Of a DNA stretch of 64,000 bases, positions 1 to 9,260 are shown piece by piece. Both the position numbers and the translations under genes were made by a program. This DNA is from JBLMYQ01 sp050258375. Lineage in GTDB: Bacteria; Bacillota; Clostridia; Acetivibrionales; UBA4821. The notes under the pieces are model-generated. The model was not told the origin of the DNA and did no database searches. It saw only the letters and a list, made by a program, of their open reading frames with translations. The first letter of the stretch is position 1; the number at the start of each line of letters is the position of its first letter. The stretch is taken from assembly GCA_050258375.1 (NCBI GenBank), contig JBLMYQ010000002.1:1-64000 (forward strand), written 5' to 3'.

Positions 1-3000
1 ATGGATAGTGATGACAGGTTATTGGCATCATCATAGCAGTATGTTTTTATTACACCCTTTGCGTTTGTTTCGGCAATTTTTCTGCTTGCACTGTCATATT
101 CATATTTTGTGGTAAAGGTTAATCCTCTTTCCTGCGAAACCGGGTCAAGCATTGTTGAAATTTTGCCTGCAAGGTTGTAGGTATATTCTGTTCCATATCC
201 TGAAGCTATTTTTTCCTGCACCGACTCTCCACTTCCGGCATTGTATCCTAATGCATCAAGCTCCTTTGTCATATTTCCTTTGCTGTCATATTTGTATGCT
301 TTTGATACAACAGCTTTCCACTCGCCGTCCTGATATATGTTGGTTGTGGTCAGCAGCCTGTTCATCAGGTCATAGGCATATTCTGTCCTATCCATTTCTT
401 CTATTGCCTTTGAAGGACTATAGCTTGCAGGTAATACTTCTGCTGTTTTTCTTCCTGCCCTGTCATAGTAATAAGCAGCTATACCATTTTCCGCATTGGT
501 AACTGTTTTAAGTCTTCCCATCAAATCATAAGAATAGCTGGTATTATTACCATTTGGGTCAATTTGCAGTATTACCTGTCCATCCCAGTTATACGCTGAG
601 TATACCTCGGCAGTGACTGTATTTCCATTTTCGTCTTCTACAGGCTGGATTTCGCTTATTTTTCTGTTCATTCTGTCATATGCGTAAGTTGCGGTTATGT
701 TATCAGGAGTTGTTTCGGTTTGAAGGTTTCCATTTGCATCGTATGTATAGGTTACTGTTAGTATTGTATCTTGCTGACTTTCGAATTCATTCCCTGCCAA
801 ATCTCCTGCTTTTATATGTACCTTCTTTTGAACAGGCTTTCCTAGATGATTGTTCACGAATTCGGTTATATTCCGGCTTGCTACTCCTTCATAAACTGCT
901 GTATACACTGCTTCCTTTGAGATATTTCCATCGAAATCATACTCGTATTCAGTCTTGCTTCCCACATTATTTGATTCTGATTTTAACAAACCATTGCCAT
1001 AATATTCATACCATTTCGTTATTTGGCTTTGTGGTATTCCGTACAGGTCTACCTTGTCTTTTCCTATTGTGCTTGCTGTTTTTCTTCCTGCCTTGTCATA
1101 AGCGGTTGATGTATATGAGTATTTAACCCCATTAGTACTTTCAAATGGTGTCCACTGCTCGGTGAGTCTATTCAAACCATCATATTTATAATTTGTGGTA
1201 TTTGCTCCTTCATCTGTTGAGCTTGTAAGATTGCCATTTGCTTGGTATGCAAAGGTCTTGACCGTTCCATCAGGATTTTGCTGTTCTACCATCCTTTCTG
1301 CATAATCGTATTTAAACACAGTAATGGCTGATTCTGTATCATTAAGATAAAGCTTTTGCGTTTTTTGCGTTTTCTTATCTGCCAATATTGCATATTCATA
1401 TTCTTCAAGGATTTGTGCCTGAGCAGCTTCATTTTCCTTGAATGATTTAGATGCAAGCCTGTTCATTACATCATATTCATATGAGTGTATTGCTCCATTC
1501 GGCTTTGTTTCTTTTGTCATATTCCCATACAAATCGTATTCATAGGCTGTTGTGTTGTCTTCTGCATCTGTAATTGTATGAACAAGTCCGTTTGTGTAGT
1601 ATGTATACCTTGTTCCGTGATTACCTGTGTATGTATGGTTTACAATGTCATCTAATGATAAATCATACTGGTTAGGTGATACCTCCTTTGTTTTTCTGCC
1701 TTCTGTATCATAGGTTACTCTTATTGTTTCCCCGCCGTCGAGAGTAGTTTTTTCTATTCTGCCGTTATGGTCGTAGACGTATTGGGTATTATATCCCTTC
1801 GGTGATGCTGCCGAGGTTTTCCAGCCTATCTGATTGTACCCAAAGCTTGTTGTGTTGTTTTCGGCATCTGTAACTGAAGCAGCATCTCCATTTGCGTTGT
1901 ATGCATAGGTTGTCGGATGTCCTTCAGGGTCTGTTTCTGTTTTTAACAGCCCTTTTGCGTTATATCCCAGCTGCTGGCGCTCTGCTTCTGTATAGTACGC
2001 ATAATTGGTAATGGCAAACAGTTCTTGATTAGCCCCTTCAGAGTATTGGTCTGTTCCATTTAATGGCTGTGCCTTTTTGATTAGGTTCTTTTTGTTTGCA
2101 TCATATATACAGAAGGTATATTTCCCGGTTTCGTCTTTTTCGTTTAATAGGTTGTTACTGCTGTCATATGTATATTCTTTGGTGCTTGAATCAGGATTTG
2201 TAATCTTTGTTACGTTTCCTTTTGAGTCTCTTTCGTATTCTGTTTTGTTTCCGTTTCTGTCAGTTAGTGATTTTTCTTCTCCGTATTTGTTTATTGTGCC
2301 TGTGGTGAAGTATTCTGTTATGGTGTCTTTTCCTTCTGCATCACGTGTTTTTGCTGGATACATCTGATTATCATACCAGGTTTTTGTTTGTCTTTGGTTG
2401 GAGTCTGTCAAGGTTGTTACTCTGTTTGATGTATCATAATCATAGCTGAAGGTATTACCGTATTTGTCGGTGGTTTGCATTACTCTATCCTTGCTTTCGC
2501 CATTTTCATGGTTATATTGAATTGCTTCTGTTATGTTGCTTTCGTTATCTTTGATTTGTGTCAAATAGCTTGCTGTATCATAGGTATAGCTTGTGCTATT
2601 ACCCATTGGATCTATTACCCGCTTCAGGAGATTGTTTTCATATTCGTACTGAACGGTTCTTCCAATTGGGTCAGTTACGGAGGTTATCAGACCGTTGGTA
2701 TATGAGACTGTATACTGCCTTCCTGCTGCGTCGGTTATGCTGTTTACTTTTCCTGTGCTTGAGTCTGCGTTTATGGTTACAGTGTTATCATTTTTATCCT
2801 TCATCCATACAAGCCAGCCGTTAGTGCTAAAGCCAAAGCTGTTCTGGTCTTTGGTTGACAGGATGAATGTGTTGTCTGCTTGCTTCACCAGCTTGTTTCT
2901 GGAATCGTTGGCGATGTATGTGCCATCACTCTTCTTTGTGAAGGTTTGCACACTTCCGTCAGGAAGCCTTACTATTTTTGTGTTTGCGTCATTGGTGTCG

Positions 3001-4691
3001 TCTTTTATGCTTCCTTCAAAGTTGAATATCCAGCCTCTTCCCATTGGGGAGGTTGTCCGATTGTCTTTTGAGTTGTATGTGCGGCTAATGGATATGTCGA
3101 AACCGGGGGAGTCAACAGATAGGTCGGTATAGTTGCGAGAAAAGTTGCCTGTAGCAAAGTTTGTACCTTCTTCACCGAAGAACATTTGAGTGACTACTTC
3201 AGGTTCAAACCACACGTAGGATTCAAGCCAAGGATTGTAGGTCACTCCGGCAGAGACTTTGTCTCCTGTGCCTGAAGGATTGCTTGAAATAGTCGGTCCG
3301 CTTGGTGACCCCCAATAATTGTATGAACAATCAATTGTCATTGTTGAAGATTTTGCGTTATAGATACCATAGGAGTTTCTTGAAAAGTAGTTACAGATTA
3401 TTACGGGCTGTATAGTGGAATTATGATTTATTCCATAGCCAGCATTTTGCTGTATTGTAGAGTTTTCTATGTTGAGTTTACCGCTATTATCTATTGCGGG
3501 AATAGGACCTCCATAATACCCTGCATATTTTACGGTGATATTACTTGCATTGAATTCTCCAGAACTGCCTATAGTTATATTTCTCCAATAATATCCATAG
3601 TCAATTATTCCGCTTCCTCCATATGTCGGATCGTATACTGTTGTAAATATTATTGGATTCTCACTTGTCCCTATAGTGTTCAGTATTCCACTTACTGATA
3701 TGGACGCTGATGGTGTCATTCTGATGATAGTCCCTGCTTCTACAGTAAGCTGCTTCCCGCTGGGTATGCTAATGTCCCCTCCTATATATACTGCTTCTAG
3801 CTTTGGTAGCACTATATTAGTTCTTGTTACACTACCGCTAATTTTTATACCTTTTCCACTACTGAATGTATTATTTGATATTCCGCTAAATATTGAGGAT
3901 GCTAGTCCGCTCAAATCTACTTCAATATAGTTGTTTGTTATGGTGTTTCCTTGTATATTCAGCGCTGCTGTGCTATATCTTGAAATGTATAGTCCGGCAG
4001 ATATGGTGTTCCCCGTTATATCTACGGTTCCTGTTCCATCTTGATATATGTTTATTCTGTTGTTTATGTTGTTGTTACTTATAGTCGTATTACCTATAGT
4101 TGCAGTATCGTTATATACATATATTCCATCGTACCTATTATTTGTTATTGTGTTACCATTGATAATTACTCTTTGACTTGTATTCGTTTTTATTCCTTGA
4201 CCATAGCTGTCTGAAACAACAGAATATTCTATATTAAGTTTACCATTGTTCTGTATTGCAGGAGTATAACTTGAAGCATAGTATCCTGCATATTTTACAG
4301 TGATATTGCTTGCGTTAAATTCTCCTGTGTTTCCTACATATATACATTGCCAACGGTATGAATAGTCACTTAATCCACTTCCTCCATATGCCGGGTCGTA
4401 TACTGTTGTAAATATTATTGGATTCTCACTTGTCCCTATAGTGTCCAGTATTCCACTTACTGATATGGATCGACTTGGTTGCACCTTCACTACCACACCA
4501 GGCTCTACTGTCAGCGTTACCCCCTGTGCAACTGTCACATCCCCAACCACAATATACGGACTATTCGCACTCGTCCATGTAGTATCCTGCGATATAGTCC
4601 CGCTTACATTTGTTGCATAGGCGCCGCCCGCTCCAAAAAATGTTCCAACCACAACAACCATTAAAACAAAAAGCTTCCTTAATCCTCTCAC
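1..4691 (-). CDS. Secreted beta-helix / RHS (YD) repeat protein, C-terminus cut by window edge
   Basis: The frame is open for 1563 codons from a GTG at 4691 to the window edge. The GTG is preceded by GAGGAGG. The overlapping ATG at 4693 is followed at once by TGA, so it is not the start. Residues 1-26 form a signal peptide ending in GGAYA. Residues about 30-500 are Asn/Ile/Gly-rich right-handed beta-helix repeats (NosD/pectate-lyase-like), including a duplicated block. A DUF6531-type RHS entry domain follows (GNFSRNYTDL ... SISRTYNS ... GRGWIFNFEG, about 510-590). From about 640 onward there are many YD repeats such as YDKAGRKTAS, YDLMGRLKTV and YEYDVMNRL. RHS/YD proteins form large shells that enclose a variable C-terminal domain, often a toxin or adhesin. 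That domain lies outside this window, so toxin, adhesin and wall roles remain open. No secretion partner or immunity gene is visible here. Confidence 0.93.
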   Translation of the reverse strand, partial: MRGLRKLFVLMVVVVGTFFGAGGAYATNVSGTISQDTTWTSANSPYIVVGDVTVAQGVTLTVEPGVVVKVQPSRSISVSGILDTIGTSENPIIFTTVYDPAYGGSGLSDYSYRWQCIYVGNTGEFNASNITVKYAGYYASSYTPAIQNNGKLNIEYSVVSDSYGQGIKTNTSQRVIINGNTITNNRYDGIYVYNDTATIGNTTISNNNINNRINIYQDGTGTVDITGNTISAGLYISRYSTAALNIQGNTITNNYIEVDLSGLASSIFSGISNNTFSSGKGIKISGSVTRTNIVLPKLEAVYIGGDISIPSGKQLTVEAGTIIRMTPSASISVSGILNTIGTSENPIIFTTVYDPTYGGSGIIDYGYYWRNITIGSSGEFNASNITVKYAGYYGGPIPAIDNSGKLNIENSTIQQNAGYGINHNSTIQPVIICNYFSRNSYGIYNAKSSTMTIDCSYNYWGSPSGPTISSNPSGTGDKVSAGVTYNPWLESYVWFEPEVVTQMFFGEEGTNFATGNFSRNYTDLSVDSPGFDISISRTYNSKDNRTTSPMGRGWIFNFEGSIKDDTNDANTKIVRLPDGSVQTFTKKSDGTYIANDSRNKLVKQADNTFILSTKDQNSFGFSTNGWLVWMKDKNDNTVTINADSSTGKVNSITDAAGRQYTVSYTNGLITSVTDPIGRTVQYEYENNLLKRVIDPMGNSTSYTYDTASYLTQIKDNESNITEAIQYNHENGESKDRVMQTTDKYGNTFSYDYDTSNRVTTLTDSNQRQTKTWYDNQMYPAKTRDAEGKDTITEYFTTGTINKYGEEKSLTDRNGNKTEYERDSKGNVTKITNPDSSTKEYTYDSSNNLLNEKDETGKYTFCIYDANKKNLIKKAQPLNGTDQYSEGANQELFAITNYAYYTEAERQQLGYNAKGLLKTETDPEGHPTTYAYNANGDAASVTDAENNTTSFGYNQIGWKTSAASPKGYNTQYVYDHNGRIEKTTLDGGETIRVTYDTEGRKTKEVSPNQYDLSLDDIVNHTYTGNHGTRYTYYTNGLVHTITDAEDNTTAYEYDLYGNMTKETKPNGAIHSYEYDVMNRLASKSFKENEAAQAQILEEYEYAILADKKTQKTQKLYLNDTESAITVFKYDYAERMVEQQNPDGTVKTFAYQANGNLTSSTDEGANTTNYKYDGLNRLTEQWTPFESTNGVKYSYTSTAYDKAGRKTASTIGKDKVDLYGIPQSQITKWYEYYGNGLLKSESNNVGSKTEYEYDFDGNISKEAVYTAVYEGVASRNITEFVNNHLGKPVQKKVHIKAGDLAGNEFESQQDTILTVTYTYDANGNLQTETTPDNITATYAYDRMNRKISEIQPVEDENGNTVTAEVYSAYNWDGQVILQIDPNGNNTSYSYDLMGRLKTVTNAENGIAAYYYDRAGRKTAEVLPASYSPSKAIEEMDRTEYAYDLMNRLLTTTNIYQDGEWKAVVSKAYKYDSKGNMTKELDALGYNAGSGESVQEKIASGYGTEYTYNLAGKISTMLDPVSQERGLTFTTKYEYDSASRKIAETNAKGVIKTYCYDDANNLSSLS
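3500..4470. repeat. Internal duplication in the beta-helix part of the RHS gene
   Basis: Two blocks, roughly 3500-3710 and 4230-4470, share long near-identical stretches, for example 3611-3705 against 4375-4470, about 765 bp apart in the same reading frame. They code for the same beta-helix turns (SVSGIL..IGTSENPIIFTT). This is an in-frame duplication of about 255 codons. Confidence 0.75.
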
Positions 4692-4727
4692 ATCGAATCC
4701 TCCTCTAAATATAAGTAACACTGAAAC

Positions 4728-4755
4728 AGGAATTTTTCTCATGCGAAAAATTCCT
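4728..4755 (-). promoter_or_regulatory. Leader hairpin upstream of the RHS gene
   Basis: A perfect 11-bp inverted repeat (4728-4738 with 4745-4755, six-base loop) lies about 37 bp upstream of the GTG start, inside the probable 5' untranslated region. It has no U-run in the gene direction. A role in mRNA stability or translation is inference. Confidence 0.4.
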
Positions 4756-4993
4756 AATAAAAATAAATGAAATATGTTATGTTTCATTGTAAAATAAATA
4801 GATTTAGTTCCCGATATGATTTTGATTTGAAGCTCTATGTATTTCCTGGCTTCTTTATAGATTTTTATAGACACAATTCTATATTATTACTCTAAAAATG
4901 ACAATATAGAAGCGCTAAACGATTTGTTTACCTTCTTCAACGACACCAGAAATAGTTTTTGAAATGCAGTTTGGGTCGCTCCAAAGTTATATT

Positions 4994-5442
4994 CCAAAAC
5001 TTCCTTGCTTGCTTATGTAACTGTTTAGAAAAAACTCGGGAAAGTTTTTTCTTGTACCCCAAAAGCCCTCGTGGCGTTTGAACAGCGACTTTTCCGCCGA
5101 TTTTGGTCGGTCAAAAGCGGCATATAAAGATGTTTATGCCGCTCTAAAGCTATATCTCAAAAGGTAACCCTAAGGTTTTCCTTTTGCAATCCTTTCCTCT
5201 TGCATCCCCACTACTAAGCAAGAGATTCTAATTCCTTGTCTTGACTTCTCACTACCATGTCCTGATTCGCATCCATGCTCAAGGACATTAAACTTTGCAT
5301 CATGCAAAGTTTAACGCTTCAGTCTGCACCTTCGGAATAGAATCTCTAAGCTTATCCGTTCAAATGGATGCTAAAACCAAAACTTCCTTGCTCGCTTATG
5401 TAACTGTTTGGAAAAAACTCGGGAAAGTTTTTTCTAATACCC
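4994..5442. repeat. Gene-free region with 65-bp direct repeats and hairpins
   Basis: The 4692-5502 stretch has no convincing gene. A 65-bp near-identical segment occurs at 4994-5059 and again at 5377-5442. Each copy contains an AAAAAACT/AGTTTTTT hairpin that looks like a small terminator. A 9-bp stem (AGCGGCATA at 5116-5124 with 5135-5143) and a perfect 12-bp stem at 5288-5314 lie between them. The origin is unknown. It may be the remnant of a mobile or non-coding element. Confidence 0.6.
5288..5314. repeat. Perfect 12-bp inverted repeat
   Basis: TTAAACTTTGCA at 5288-5299 is the exact reverse complement of 5303-5314, with a three-base loop. It lies in a gene-free region and no neighbouring gene needs it. 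Confidence 0.55.
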
Positions 5443-5467
5443 TAAAAGAACATCCTTCGAACAACAG

Positions 5468-5500
5468 AAAATGCGACAAAGTACAACTTCGTCGCATTTT
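5468..5500 (-). terminator. Terminator of the min-rodA operon
   Basis: A 10-bp stem (AAAATGCGAC / GTCGCATTTT) lies immediately after the rodA stop codon, with T-rich sequence on both sides. It may work in both directions. Confidence 0.75.
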
Positions 5501-5502
5501 TT

Positions 5503-6627
5503 CTATTTTTTAACCTTCGAACCTACATTCATAAGCAGCCCTATCCCCATCATGTTGGTGAGCAGAGAGCTGCCCCCATAGCTGATAAACGGCAGTGGAA
5601 TTCCTGTTACAGGCACCAGCCCAATAGTCATTCCTATATTAACAACGATATGAGTTGCAAGCATTGCAGTTACACCTGTTGCAACAAGAGTTCCATATAT
5701 ATCTCTGGCATTTCTTGCTATATGAACACCTCTTATAAGAAGAAAAACAAACAACAAAACAACAGTTACGCATACAACAAAACCAAGCTCTTCACCTATT
5801 ACAGAAAATATGAAATCAGTTGTTTTAGCAGGTATATTTCCCAGCTGCGTCTGGGTTCCCCGAAAAAGCCCCATTCCCGTCATTCCGCCAGAGCCTATTG
5901 CCAATTGCGACTGAAGAACATTATAGCCGCTTCCCAATGGGTCCAAGGTAGGATCAAAAAACACCCGTATTCTTTTTGCCTGATGAGGCATGAAGAAAAG
6001 GTTATTTCCCTGAAGTATCAGATATCTGATAATAGCTATTCCGGCAATTGTTATTGCAGCAATACTTCCAATAAATTTGTAATTTATATTTGCTATAAAA
6101 ATCATTGAAACTAATATTGCCATTATAACCATAGCAGTACCAAAATCCGGCTGATTTAGAATAAGAAGGATAGGCAGTCCTGCATGAAGAAGCAGAATTA
6201 TTAAGCTCTTAGGCTTATTTATCCCCAGCTCATCCTTGGCAAGAATTTTTTCGATATGCTTGGCAAGTGATATTATCAGAACAATTTTTGCAATTTCACT
6301 GGGTTGAATAGAAAATGCCCCAAAATTGAACCAGCTTGAGGCTCCATTTATCGGAGGCGTAAAAAGAACAGCAATAAGGAGAACCATTATGCCCATATAT
6401 AAATGAAAGCTGTAAGAGCTTAAAGCTTCATAATCAACCATTAAGAAAATTGCCATTGCAACAATTCCAGCAATTACCCAGAACATTTGCTTTTTTACCT
6501 CTGAATAATCGCCGGTTGAATAAGCTTGGGTAGCGCTTATCAGCACAACTACTCCAATCCCTATAAGCAGTGTAACTATTAAAGTAATTATTAAATCCAT
6601 TTTACCAAAAAGCTTTTTATCTAACAT
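5503..6627 (-). CDS. rodA: Rod-shape SEDS peptidoglycan glycosyltransferase RodA
   Basis: RodA polymerises lipid II into glycan strands in the cytoplasmic membrane as part of the elongation machinery, together with a class B PBP. The 374-residue product has about ten hydrophobic segments and SEDS-family signatures: ASSWFNFGAFSIQPSEIAK near residues 95-115, the LNQPDFGTAMV loop, and a C-terminal GIPLPFISYGGSSLL motif. Length and motifs fit RodA/FtsW/SpoVE. RodA is preferred because the gene directly follows minE in a min operon and no division genes are beside it. ATG at 6627 follows GGTGA. Transcription stops at the hairpin directly downstream. Confidence 0.93.
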   Translation of the reverse strand: MLDKKLFGKMDLIITLIVTLLIGIGVVVLISATQAYSTGDYSEVKKQMFWVIAGIVAMAIFLMVDYEALSSYSFHLYMGIMVLLIAVLFTPPINGASSWFNFGAFSIQPSEIAKIVLIISLAKHIEKILAKDELGINKPKSLIILLLHAGLPILLILNQPDFGTAMVIMAILVSMIFIANINYKFIGSIAAITIAGIAIIRYLILQGNNLFFMPHQAKRIRVFFDPTLDPLGSGYNVLQSQLAIGSGGMTGMGLFRGTQTQLGNIPAKTTDFIFSVIGEELGFVVCVTVVLLFVFLLIRGVHIARNARDIYGTLVATGVTAMLATHIVVNIGMTIGLVPVTGIPLPFISYGGSSLLTNMMGIGLLMNVGSKVKK

Positions 6628-6647
6628 TTAATCACCATAAAACAATA

Positions 6648-6668
6648 CCCGGTTTTGTAGATACCGGG
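6648..6668 (-). terminator. Possible attenuator hairpin between minE and rodA
   Basis: CCCGGT at 6648-6653 pairs with ACCGGG at 6663-6668. On the minus strand it is followed by TATTGTTTT. The stem is short, so it may only reduce read-through into rodA. Confidence 0.35.
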
Positions 6669-6689
6669 CAGAATATTTTTTAGTTGTTA

Positions 6690-6980
6690 TTATTTACCTG
6701 AATTCTTTACATTTTTAATTGGTATATTAGCAACCAGCGCAGGAACTACGCGATTACCCTCATCACTCTTCGTTTTGGTTAATTGAATATCAAGCTCGGC
6801 TTCGTCAATTTCCATATATTGCTGTATTACCTTTATTATTTCACCCTTAACCATCTCAAGAAACTGCGGAGACACATTAGCTCTATCATGAATAAGTACC
6901 AGTTTTAATCTCTCTTTCGCCACATCTTTTGACGACTCTTTCTTAGTAAAAAAACTAAATAACTCTTTTAAATCGAACAT
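6690..6980 (-). CDS. minE: Cell division topological specificity factor MinE
   Basis: MinE stimulates the MinD ATPase and drives pole-to-pole redistribution of MinCD, which keeps the division site at mid-cell. The start at 6980 (MFDLKELFSFF) is chosen because GAGAGGAG lies just upstream. A longer frame up to 6998 would overlap minD and has no ribosome site. The product is 96 residues. It shows the N-terminal amphipathic membrane/anti-MinCD helix, then KERLKLVLIHDRANVSPQ, which is the MinD-contact region, and a C-terminal dimerisation half. It starts 14 bases after the minD stop. Confidence 0.93.
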   Translation of the reverse strand: MFDLKELFSFFTKKESSKDVAKERLKLVLIHDRANVSPQFLEMVKGEIIKVIQQYMEIDEAELDIQLTKTKSDEGNRVVPALVANIPIKNVKNSGK

Positions 6981-6994
6981 ATATTTTTCTCCTC

Positions 6995-7795
6995 TCACGT
7001 AGTCCTAAATCCAAAGAATTTTTTAATCTTAAACATAAAACCATCTTCAGAAGTCAAAGGCATGACAGGTATGTTCTCACCCATAATTCTGGAGGTAATT
7101 TCTCTATAAGCTTGTCCTGCTGCAGATTTAGTATCAGTTACTGCCGGCTCTCCTCTATTTGTCGAAATTACTATTTTTTCATCATCAGGAACTACACCTA
7201 TCAAATCTATAGCCAGAATATCAAGTATATCCTCAATATTCATCATGTCCCCTCTTTTCACCATATCAATCCTGACTCTATTTACTAAAAGTCTCGGATT
7301 TTTAACTTCGTGAGCTTCCAAGAGACCAATTATTCTATCTGCATCCCTAACTGCAGATACTTCAGGCGTTGTAACAACAATAGCCTTATCAGCACCTGCT
7401 ATTGCATTTTTAAATCCTTGCTCAATACCTGCAGGACAGTCAATAACAACAAAATCGAATTCCTGCTTCAGCTCTTCGCAAAGCTTTTGCATCTGCTCCG
7501 GACTTACAGCACTTTTATCCCTTGTCTGTGCCGCAGGAAGCAGGTGGAGACCATCATATCTTTTATCTTTGATTAGAGCCTGCTTGACTCTACAGGTTCC
7601 CTCCACAACATCAACCAAATCATAAACAATCCTGTTTTCGAGACCCATAACAACATCAAGGTTCCTGAGTCCAATGTCTGTATCTATTAAAACAACCTTT
7701 TTGCCTCTGAGTGCAAGCCCGGTACCAATATTTGCAGTGGTCGTAGTTTTTCCAACTCCACCCTTACCAGACGTTATAACTAAAACTTCACCCAT
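6995..7795 (-). CDS. minD: Septum site-determining ATPase MinD
   Basis: MinD is a membrane-associated ParA-type ATPase that recruits MinC to the membrane and is regulated by MinE. The 266-residue product begins MGEVLVITSGKGGVGKTTTT, with the deviant Walker A motif (two lysines) at residues 10-18. It has LIDTDIGLRNLD, the Walker B-like VVIDCPAGIEQG, and a C-terminal amphipathic tail (FMFKIKKFFGFRTT) that matches the membrane-targeting sequence. The ATG at 7795 follows AGGGGG at good spacing. An upstream extension to 7882 has no homology-like content and is rejected. Confidence 0.95.
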   Translation of the reverse strand: MGEVLVITSGKGGVGKTTTTANIGTGLALRGKKVVLIDTDIGLRNLDVVMGLENRIVYDLVDVVEGTCRVKQALIKDKRYDGLHLLPAAQTRDKSAVSPEQMQKLCEELKQEFDFVVIDCPAGIEQGFKNAIAGADKAIVVTTPEVSAVRDADRIIGLLEAHEVKNPRLLVNRVRIDMVKRGDMMNIEDILDILAIDLIGVVPDDEKIVISTNRGEPAVTDTKSAAGQAYREITSRIMGENIPVMPLTSEDGFMFKIKKFFGFRTT

Positions 7796-8003
7796 ACTAT
7801 ACCCCCTAAAAAATAGTTGACAGCTGCCGGTTAACTCACTCCTAATCTCTCTCTTTCCGATAGAGGAAATGAGGTCTTTCAATGGTATCTATACGTTCGT
7901 CAACATTTGTACAATGCTAATTTTAAGTCTAAAAATAGAATTCGTGACCTCGCTCATTATAATACATTTCCCAATTTATTGTCAATTTTTTTATTTAATT
8001 ACC

Positions 8004-8163
8004 GGAGCAAATGCATGAAGCAAAATACTGGAAAAACAAAAGATAAAATTTTACTTAGACCCCTCTTTCTCCCCTAAAAATGGGACGAAAAGTAGTTTTT
8101 CATAGAAAAATCTTCATAAAAATTACTATTCGCTCCCTGTTAGGGAGGCTAGGAGGGTCTGGA
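8004..8163. repeat. Dispersed MITE-like palindromic element, copy 1 (right end missing)
   Basis: These 160 bp match the element at 22257-22448 almost base for base, starting from the same terminal sequence GGAGCAAATGCATGAA. The right terminal inverted repeat is absent because the copy runs into the tandem repeat at 8165. It sits between minC and minD. Confidence 0.75.
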
Positions 8164-8164
8164 T

Positions 8165-8468
8165 AGTGTAACACAGTTATGCGAAGTTTATCACCATTTT
8201 TATCTGCTTTATTGAAAATGTCAGAAGCAAGCAGTGCCAGGCGCATGAGGCGAGGTGCACGGAGCATATATTTTATATGTGAGTACACCAAGACCGAAAT
8301 GCAACACAGCAATGCGCCGCTTATCACATTTTCACCTACTTTATTAAAAATGGTCAGAAACAAGCAGAACAAGGCACACAAGGTGAGAAAAGCGGAGCGT
8401 ACATATAGTACGTGAGCATTTTTGAGTCCGCAGTGTAACACAGTTATGCGAAGTTTATCACCATTTTT
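8165..8468. repeat. Two-and-a-bit copies of a ~133-bp tandem repeat between minC and minD
   Basis: Units start near 8165, 8298 and 8432. The first and third share 37 identical bases, and the third runs into the minC stop codon. Each full unit has a hairpin flanked by GGAGC and GTGAG. In unit 1 the stem is CATATA/TATATG and in unit 2 it is CGTAC/GTACG, so the bases differ while pairing is kept. The short frames predicted here look like artefacts of the repeat. Confidence 0.65.
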
Positions 8469-9133
8469 TATTTGTTGGGTAAATAGTACTCTATATATAT
8501 ATTATCATCCTTAATATAAGCTATTTCAGGCAATTGCGCCTTTGAAAACTTCTCTTCAGGCGGTCTGGTAATGATATCTGCAATTCTAAGCTGAGTCGGA
8601 TGTAAATTAAATGCAACTGCTACTGCCTGTTTATTGCCGGTTGCCCCTGCATGCAGTATGCCCCTGACAGTTCCTAACACCACTATGTTTCCTGAAGCTA
8701 CAATCTCGCTTCCGGGGTTTGCATCCCCAATAACAACTACGTTCCCATGAAATTTGACAAGCTGCCCAGATCTTAATGTTCCTCTGTGGAATTTTGTCAT
8801 TCCTTCATCTATGCCGTAGAACATACTTTTCAATTCAGTATTTTCAGGCTTCTTCGCCTTTTCCTTCGAAGCAGCCTGATTTGGCTTACCTTCTTCCGCT
8901 GATACATCCAATCCGGTAATCTCTTTAATTTTTGCAGCTACTATTTTAAATTCATCACTGCTTAGTTCTCTTCCTTTTACTCTTACAGGGTAATTTACAC
9001 CCTTGAGAAAATTCACAGAAGCTTCCAGCTTTTTAGTCAGTTCCTGCATAAGCTCATCGAAGTCCTGCTGTTCATCAAGCATTATTATTAAGGCGTCTTT
9101 CATTCCTTTAAAATTAACTTTTCCCGGCTCCAT
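8468..9133 (-). CDS. minC: Septum site-determining protein MinC
   Basis: MinC inhibits FtsZ ring assembly away from mid-cell and is brought to the membrane by MinD. The product is 221 residues. The N-terminal FtsZ-antagonist domain is at about 5-95. A charged Ala/Lys/Glu linker follows at about 88-105. The C-terminal beta-helix dimerisation domain has RTLRSGQLVKFHGNVVVIGD and ATGNKQAVAVAFNL at about 115-215. ATG at 9133 follows GGAGG. It is the first min gene, but about 670 bp of repeat sequence separates it from minD, so co-transcription depends on read-through. Confidence 0.95.
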   Translation of the reverse strand: MEPGKVNFKGMKDALIIMLDEQQDFDELMQELTKKLEASVNFLKGVNYPVRVKGRELSSDEFKIVAAKIKEITGLDVSAEEGKPNQAASKEKAKKPENTELKSMFYGIDEGMTKFHRGTLRSGQLVKFHGNVVVIGDANPGSEIVASGNIVVLGTVRGILHAGATGNKQAVAVAFNLHPTQLRIADIITRPPEEKFSKAQLPEIAYIKDDNIYIEYYLPNK

Positions 9134-9170
9134 AAGAAATTGCCTCCAGTGAATAATTTTGTTTCTATTT

Positions 9171-9200
9171 ATTATATCAAAATTAGAATGACATTAACAA
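9171..9200 (-). promoter_or_regulatory. SigA-type promoter of minC
   Basis: On the minus strand TTGTTA and TATAAT are separated by 18 bases, about 40 bp upstream of the minC ATG. Confidence 0.6.
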
Positions 9201-9260
9201 GTCACCTCTTAGCTTTTTTCTTTATATACTAACATAGATAACTTTTAAGGGAGGTTTGTT

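Noticed and set aside
3423..4664. Several short plus-strand frames opposite the beta-helix part of the RHS gene
   Set aside because: They are shadows of the minus-strand gene with no ribosome sites.
5295..5513. 72-codon frame in the gene-free region before rodA
   Set aside because: It overlaps the direct repeat, a perfect inverted repeat and the rodA terminator; no ribosome site is visible.
7796..7882. N-terminal extension of MinD
   Set aside because: MinD proteins start close to the Walker A motif, and the ATG at 7795 has an AGGGGG site; the extension has none.
8100..8441. 113-codon frame on the minus strand between minC and minD
   Set aside because: It lies entirely within the MITE-like and tandem repeats, has no ribosome site and its 'protein' is a translation of repeat units.
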